From JAJTCH01 sp040386195 (GTDB taxonomy: Bacteria > Pseudomonadota > Alphaproteobacteria > Rickettsiales > UBA1997): DNA of 64,000 bases. Under the pieces are notes generated by a model. That model searched no databases. It saw only the letters and a list, made by a program, of their open reading frames with translations, and was not told the origin of the DNA. The DNA lies in the NCBI GenBank assembly GCA_040386195.1, contig JAZKFV010000022.1, positions 1-64,000 on the forward strand. Direction: 5' to 3'. Within the stretch, counting starts at the first letter, position 1; every line of letters begins with the position of its first letter. This document shows, one piece after another, positions 61,429 to 64,000 of this stretch. The position numbers and the translations under genes were made by a program.

Positions 61429-61535
61429 TACGCAATTTTGATAAAAGAGTTTATGATCGGTTTTTAAGGGTTTATTAATTGATAATTTGCTTTGATACTT
61501 TATATTCTAGTCATTATCAATCCGACATTAAAAAT

Positions 61536-62096
61536 ATGTTCATTCAAACCGAAAACACTCCAAATCCCGCTACTTTAAAATTTATTCCTGAAGATGTTGA
61601 GATTGCTGGTAATAATCCAACTGAATTTAAAAATTCCAATCAAGCGCAAGGCAAATCAATTCTAGCTGAGCAATTATTTTTAATTGCCGGAGTTGAGGCG
61701 GTGTTTTTGGGTAAGGATTTTGTTACCATCACCAAAATTGCAGAAAAAAACTGGCAAGATATTAAAACTGAAATTTTGGCAACCATAATGGATTTTTGCC
61801 TATCAGGAAAACCAGCTTTAGCGCAAGAAAAAGCCGCAGAAAATAACGAAGAAGATAGTGAGGTTGTTAAGCAAATCAAAGAGCTGATCGAAATCAAAGT
61901 TCGCCCCGCAGTAGCAATGGACGGCGGCGATATTATTTATCGCGGTTTTGAAGATGGAATTGTTAAACTAGAACTAAAAGGCTCCTGCTCCGGCTGCCCA
62001 AGCTCAACCATAACTTTAAAAAGTGGAATTGAAAATATGTTAAAACATTATATTCCGGAAGTTGAAGGGGTGGAAGAAGTCAGCGATAATGATTAA
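61536..62096 (+). CDS. NifU-like iron-sulfur scaffold (Nfu)
   Basis: A 186-aa late-acting Fe-S carrier. I chose the ATG at 61536 (MFIQTENTPNPATLKFIPE), the exact Nfu/Scaffold-N start; a TTG at 61479 would add 19 residues. Residues 1-90 are the Scaffold N domain and about 115-180 the NifU domain with the cluster motif KGSCSGCPSS (two Cys, C-x2-C). It resembles mitochondrial NFU1. It would supply clusters to enzymes such as the aminomutase-ferredoxin and RlmD-like proteins here. Its stop codon lies inside a repeat hairpin. Confidence 0.93.
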   Translation: MFIQTENTPNPATLKFIPEDVEIAGNNPTEFKNSNQAQGKSILAEQLFLIAGVEAVFLGKDFVTITKIAEKNWQDIKTEILATIMDFCLSGKPALAQEKAAENNEEDSEVVKQIKELIEIKVRPAVAMDGGDIIYRGFEDGIVKLELKGSCSGCPSSTITLKSGIENMLKHYIPEVEGVEEVSDND

Positions 62097-62148
62097 TGGT
62101 TAATTATTTTTTCCTTAATTAATCATTAATCATTAACCATTAATCATT
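62088..62148. repeat. AATGATTAATGG-family inverted repeat after nfu
   Basis: AATGATTAATGGTTAAT (62088-62104) pairs exactly with ATTAACCATTAATCATT (62132-62148), a perfect 17-bp stem, followed by ATTTTTC. The left arm covers the last codons and stop of nfu, so the hairpin may also work as a terminator. Confidence 0.88.
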
Positions 62149-62155
62149 ATTTTTC

Positions 62156-62174
62156 GCATCCGTAGCTCAACTGG
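62156..62174 (+). pseudogene. Duplicated 5' end of tRNA-Arg
   Basis: The 19 bases GCATCCGTAGCTCAACTGG are identical to the 5' end of the tRNA-Arg at 62316-62334, but the sequence then diverges, so there is no cloverleaf. The 141 bases between the copies (62175-62315) contain no gene; they hold small hairpins (TTGCACTTTTAAGTGCAA; GGGCGA...TCGCCC). Confidence 0.85.
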
Positions 62175-62315
62175 GTTATGAGTGGTTGCACTTTTAAGTG
62201 CAATAAAATGTGAACAGCATTTTAAACGAATAACGGGCGAAGGCTGTGCCGCTCGCCCAGGCGTGAATCGTCTTCGAGCGTTAGCGAGAAAAGCGATGAA
62301 ACGTTTTTTAAATTG

Positions 62316-62392
62316 GCATCCGTAGCTCAACTGGATAGAGTATTGCCCTCCGAAGGCGAAGGTTGGAGGTTCAAATCCTCTCGGATGCACCA
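62316..62392 (+). tRNA. tRNA-Arg (CCG)
   Basis: A 77-base cloverleaf. Acceptor GCATCCG/CGGATGC, D-stem GCTC/GAGT, anticodon stem TTGCC/GGCGA around loop CTCCGAA with anticodon CCG, T-arm GGAGG-TTCAAAT-CCTCT, and encoded CCA. Its first 19 bases are duplicated 160 bases upstream. Confidence 0.95.
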
Positions 62393-62410
62393 AAAAAATT
62401 TATTTTTCTT

Positions 62411-63121
62411 ATGCTAATCAATGCAGCTTTTATAATTATTGGTGATGAAGTTTTATCGGGGCGCACTGCTGATAAAAATCTTAACTTCTTGGCGCAAGAA
62501 TTAACTGCGATGGGCATTAATTTAAAAGAAGTTCGAGTTGTTCCAGACGATGAGGTTGAAATCATTGCAGCGGTTAATGCTTTGCGTAAAAAATTTAATT
62601 ATGTTTTCACCTCCGGAGGAATTGGGCCAACTCACGATGACATAACTTCAGCTGCAATTGCTAAAGCTTTTAACGATGATTTGATCAAAAACAAAGAAGC
62701 TGAGCAGATTTTGATTGATTATTATGGTCAAGAAAATGTCAATGAGGCGAGGTTAAAAATGGCTTTTGTGCCTAGCCGCGCTACACTTCTTGATAATCCG
62801 GTTAGTTCAGCTCCTGGATTTATAATTGAAAATGTGATTGTGATGGCGGGAGTTCCAAAAATTATGCAAGCGATGTTTTTTGCTGCTGCTAAAAATTTAG
62901 TTGGTGGTGATAAAATTATTTCCAAAGAAATCAAAATTAATTTAACTGAAAGTATAATTGCTAAAGATTTAACCGATTTACAAAAAGAATTTAGCGGCGT
63001 GTCGATGGGCAGCTATCCGTTTGATGGCGGAACTGCTTTGGTTTTTAGAAGTATTGATGCGCAATTATTGGAAAAAGCAGTCGAAAAAATGACGCAAATA
63101 ATTAATAATAAAACTAATTAA
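62411..63121 (+). CDS. CinA-like competence/damage-inducible protein A (MoaB/MoeA-fold domain)
   Basis: A 236-aa protein with only the N-terminal COG1058 domain of CinA (no C-terminal amidohydrolase). Start ATG at 62411; upstream in-frame codons lie in the tRNA. Motifs AFIIIGDEVLSGRTADKN, VVPDDEVEII and FTSGGIGPTHDDIT are the molybdopterin-binding-like core; related proteins act on ADP-ribose or nicotinamide compounds. It ends directly at the virB8 start, so it shares that transcript. Confidence 0.9.
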   Translation: MLINAAFIIIGDEVLSGRTADKNLNFLAQELTAMGINLKEVRVVPDDEVEIIAAVNALRKKFNYVFTSGGIGPTHDDITSAAIAKAFNDDLIKNKEAEQILIDYYGQENVNEARLKMAFVPSRATLLDNPVSSAPGFIIENVIVMAGVPKIMQAMFFAAAKNLVGGDKIISKEIKINLTESIIAKDLTDLQKEFSGVSMGSYPFDGGTALVFRSIDAQLLEKAVEKMTQIINNKTN

Positions 63122-63901
63122 ATGTCAGATTTAACTCCGCAACAAAAAGAATATAACGATTTTATCAAATCGCTGGTTGCAGATGGAAGTTATTTTAAAG
63201 ATGCTCGAGATTGGTATATTTTTCGTTATGTGCAGCCAATTTGCGAAAGAACAATATTATTTTTTATCGTCATTATCACTGGTTTTGTTACTTATATTTT
63301 AGCCGGCACCATTCTCAACTCTTTGCCAATTAAACAAGAAGTGGCGGTGATTATCAGACCCAAAGACCAATCCCGTTATTTTCCGGTGATTAAATCTCTT
63401 AAAGATTCAGTTGAGATTAAAAATATTGATCAAGCAGTTAGTAAATATTTATTAGCTCAATATGTTAAAAAAAGAGAAGGTTATGATCTGAGAAAAACCA
63501 ATATCGAAGCTTTGAATAATCAGATGAATTACATCAAAAATAATTCATCAATACAGGAATATCGAGACTTTCAAAGCTTTTTAAGTAAAAACAATCCCGA
63601 TAGTCCGATTATTTATTTTGGTCGTGATTTTCAAAGAATTGTTGATATTGATTCTGTTGAATTTCCGCCTAAAGAAACTGACAATCTGATTGATACAGCA
63701 AGATATTTTGTTGCCAATGACCTACCAAATAATGCCAATGTTAAATATACAATTACTACCAAAGTGAACTCGGTTGTAACTTCAACTCAGCGTTATTTGG
63801 TAAAAATTAATTTTAAATTTTCCGGAGTGAACTCAAAAAAAAGCAATAATTCTGGGTTAGATTTCACCGTTATTTCCTACAAAATCTATAAAATAAAATG
63901 A
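63122..63901 (+). CDS. virB8: Type IV secretion protein VirB8
   Basis: Bitopic inner-membrane subunit of the VirB/Rvh type IV secretion apparatus. 259 aa: a short cytoplasmic N-terminus, one membrane helix (about 42-64: TILFFIVIITGFVTYILAGT), and the periplasmic NTF2-like domain. The WYIFRYVQPICERTILFF region is VirB8-like. It follows the cinA-like stop immediately and overlaps the next gene (ATGA), typical of a virB8-virB9 operon. This is the only sign of secretion machinery in the window. Confidence 0.85.
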   Translation: MSDLTPQQKEYNDFIKSLVADGSYFKDARDWYIFRYVQPICERTILFFIVIITGFVTYILAGTILNSLPIKQEVAVIIRPKDQSRYFPVIKSLKDSVEIKNIDQAVSKYLLAQYVKKREGYDLRKTNIEALNNQMNYIKNNSSIQEYRDFQSFLSKNNPDSPIIYFGRDFQRIVDIDSVEFPPKETDNLIDTARYFVANDLPNNANVKYTITTKVNSVVTSTQRYLVKINFKFSGVNSKKSNNSGLDFTVISYKIYKIK

Positions 63902-64000
63902 AAAAATTAGTTCTCATCGTGCTATTATTTTTTGTTGCCAATGCTCAAGTTAACGCTTCGCAACTGCCAAGATATTTGGGTAAGGAGAAGAAATTTCGAA
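63898..64000 (+). CDS. VirB9-like protein, start only
   Basis: Partial: only ~34 codons before the window ends. It begins with a signal peptide (MKKLVLIVLLFFVANAQVNA, then SQLPRYLGKEKKFR). The start overlaps the virB8 stop by four bases. VirB9 always follows VirB8 in this system and is periplasmic with a similar N-terminus, so the call rests mainly on position. Confidence 0.6.
   Translation, partial: MKKLVLIVLLFFVANAQVNASQLPRYLGKEKKFR

Noticed and set aside
62133..62393. Minus-strand ORF of 86 aa starting MVHPRGFEPPTFAFGG
   Set aside because: It runs antisense across tRNA-Arg and its duplicated 5' end; this peptide is a well-known false translation of tRNA genes.

Overview
The window is a compact, AT-rich stretch of bacterial chromosome. 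It looks like an alphaproteobacterium of the Rickettsiales or a similar host-associated group. The evidence is a PopZ-type protein (a mainly alphaproteobacterial family), a VirB8/VirB9 pair of a type IV secretion system (T4SS) at the right edge, an alphaproteobacterial-style adenosine kinase, very short intergenic gaps, many TTG/GTG starts, and several large unfamiliar proteins that look like secreted effectors (ankyrin, leucine-rich-repeat, kinase-like and macro-like pieces). I cannot name the genus. There is no rRNA, CRISPR array, recognisable transposase or integrase.

Layout. 0-3.2 kb: rnc, a decayed YhcG/DUF1016 nuclease gene split by a ~1.2 kb insert carrying one LRR-like gene, then a Phd/PIN toxin-antitoxin pair. 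3.3-11.5 kb: a hydrolase-like unknown, a frameshifted malate/lactate dehydrogenase-like gene, a hybrid histidine kinase, and a convergent 1003-aa FAD oxidoreductase whose C-terminus resembles the kinase's sensor domain. 11.6-19 kb: tRNA-Ile, adenosine kinase, murF, mraY, citramalate synthase, ftsH. 19-26 kb: two divergent giant unknowns, one with an ankyrin-like N-terminus and a kinase-like HGDLNNGN...IDWD motif. 26-33.5 kb: infB and nusA, a macro-like protein, then nusB-rimM-trmD. 33.5-46 kb: tsaB, a flavoprotein, an unknown flanked by the real pepF 3' end and a decayed copy of it, pepF, dinD, an rRNA methyltransferase, psd, ribF, a peptide-binding protein, an XRE regulator, rpmA and rplU. 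46-55 kb: a PIF1-like helicase, a DMT transporter, a MerR regulator, xthA, two lipoproteins, tsaE coupled to a HigBA-like pair, and uvrA. 55-58.6 kb: a LysR regulator, a lysine-aminomutase-like radical SAM enzyme fused to a ferredoxin, and a GNAT acetyltransferase. 58.7-64 kb: a PopZ-like acidic protein, an effector-like unknown, nfu, tRNA-Arg with a duplicated 5' end, a cinA-like gene, virB8 and the start of virB9.

Housekeeping genes (cell wall, translation, tRNA t6A modification, repair) are interleaved with accessory genes. Two accessory genes sit in scars: the LRR-like gene splits the YhcG pseudogene, and the 558-aa gene lies between two copies of the pepF tail. This suggests single-gene insertion into or next to resident genes. 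A second genome-wide signature is a set of intergenic inverted repeats built from AATGATTAATGGTTAAT-like units. At three loci these overlap the 3' end of a gene and supply its stop codon.
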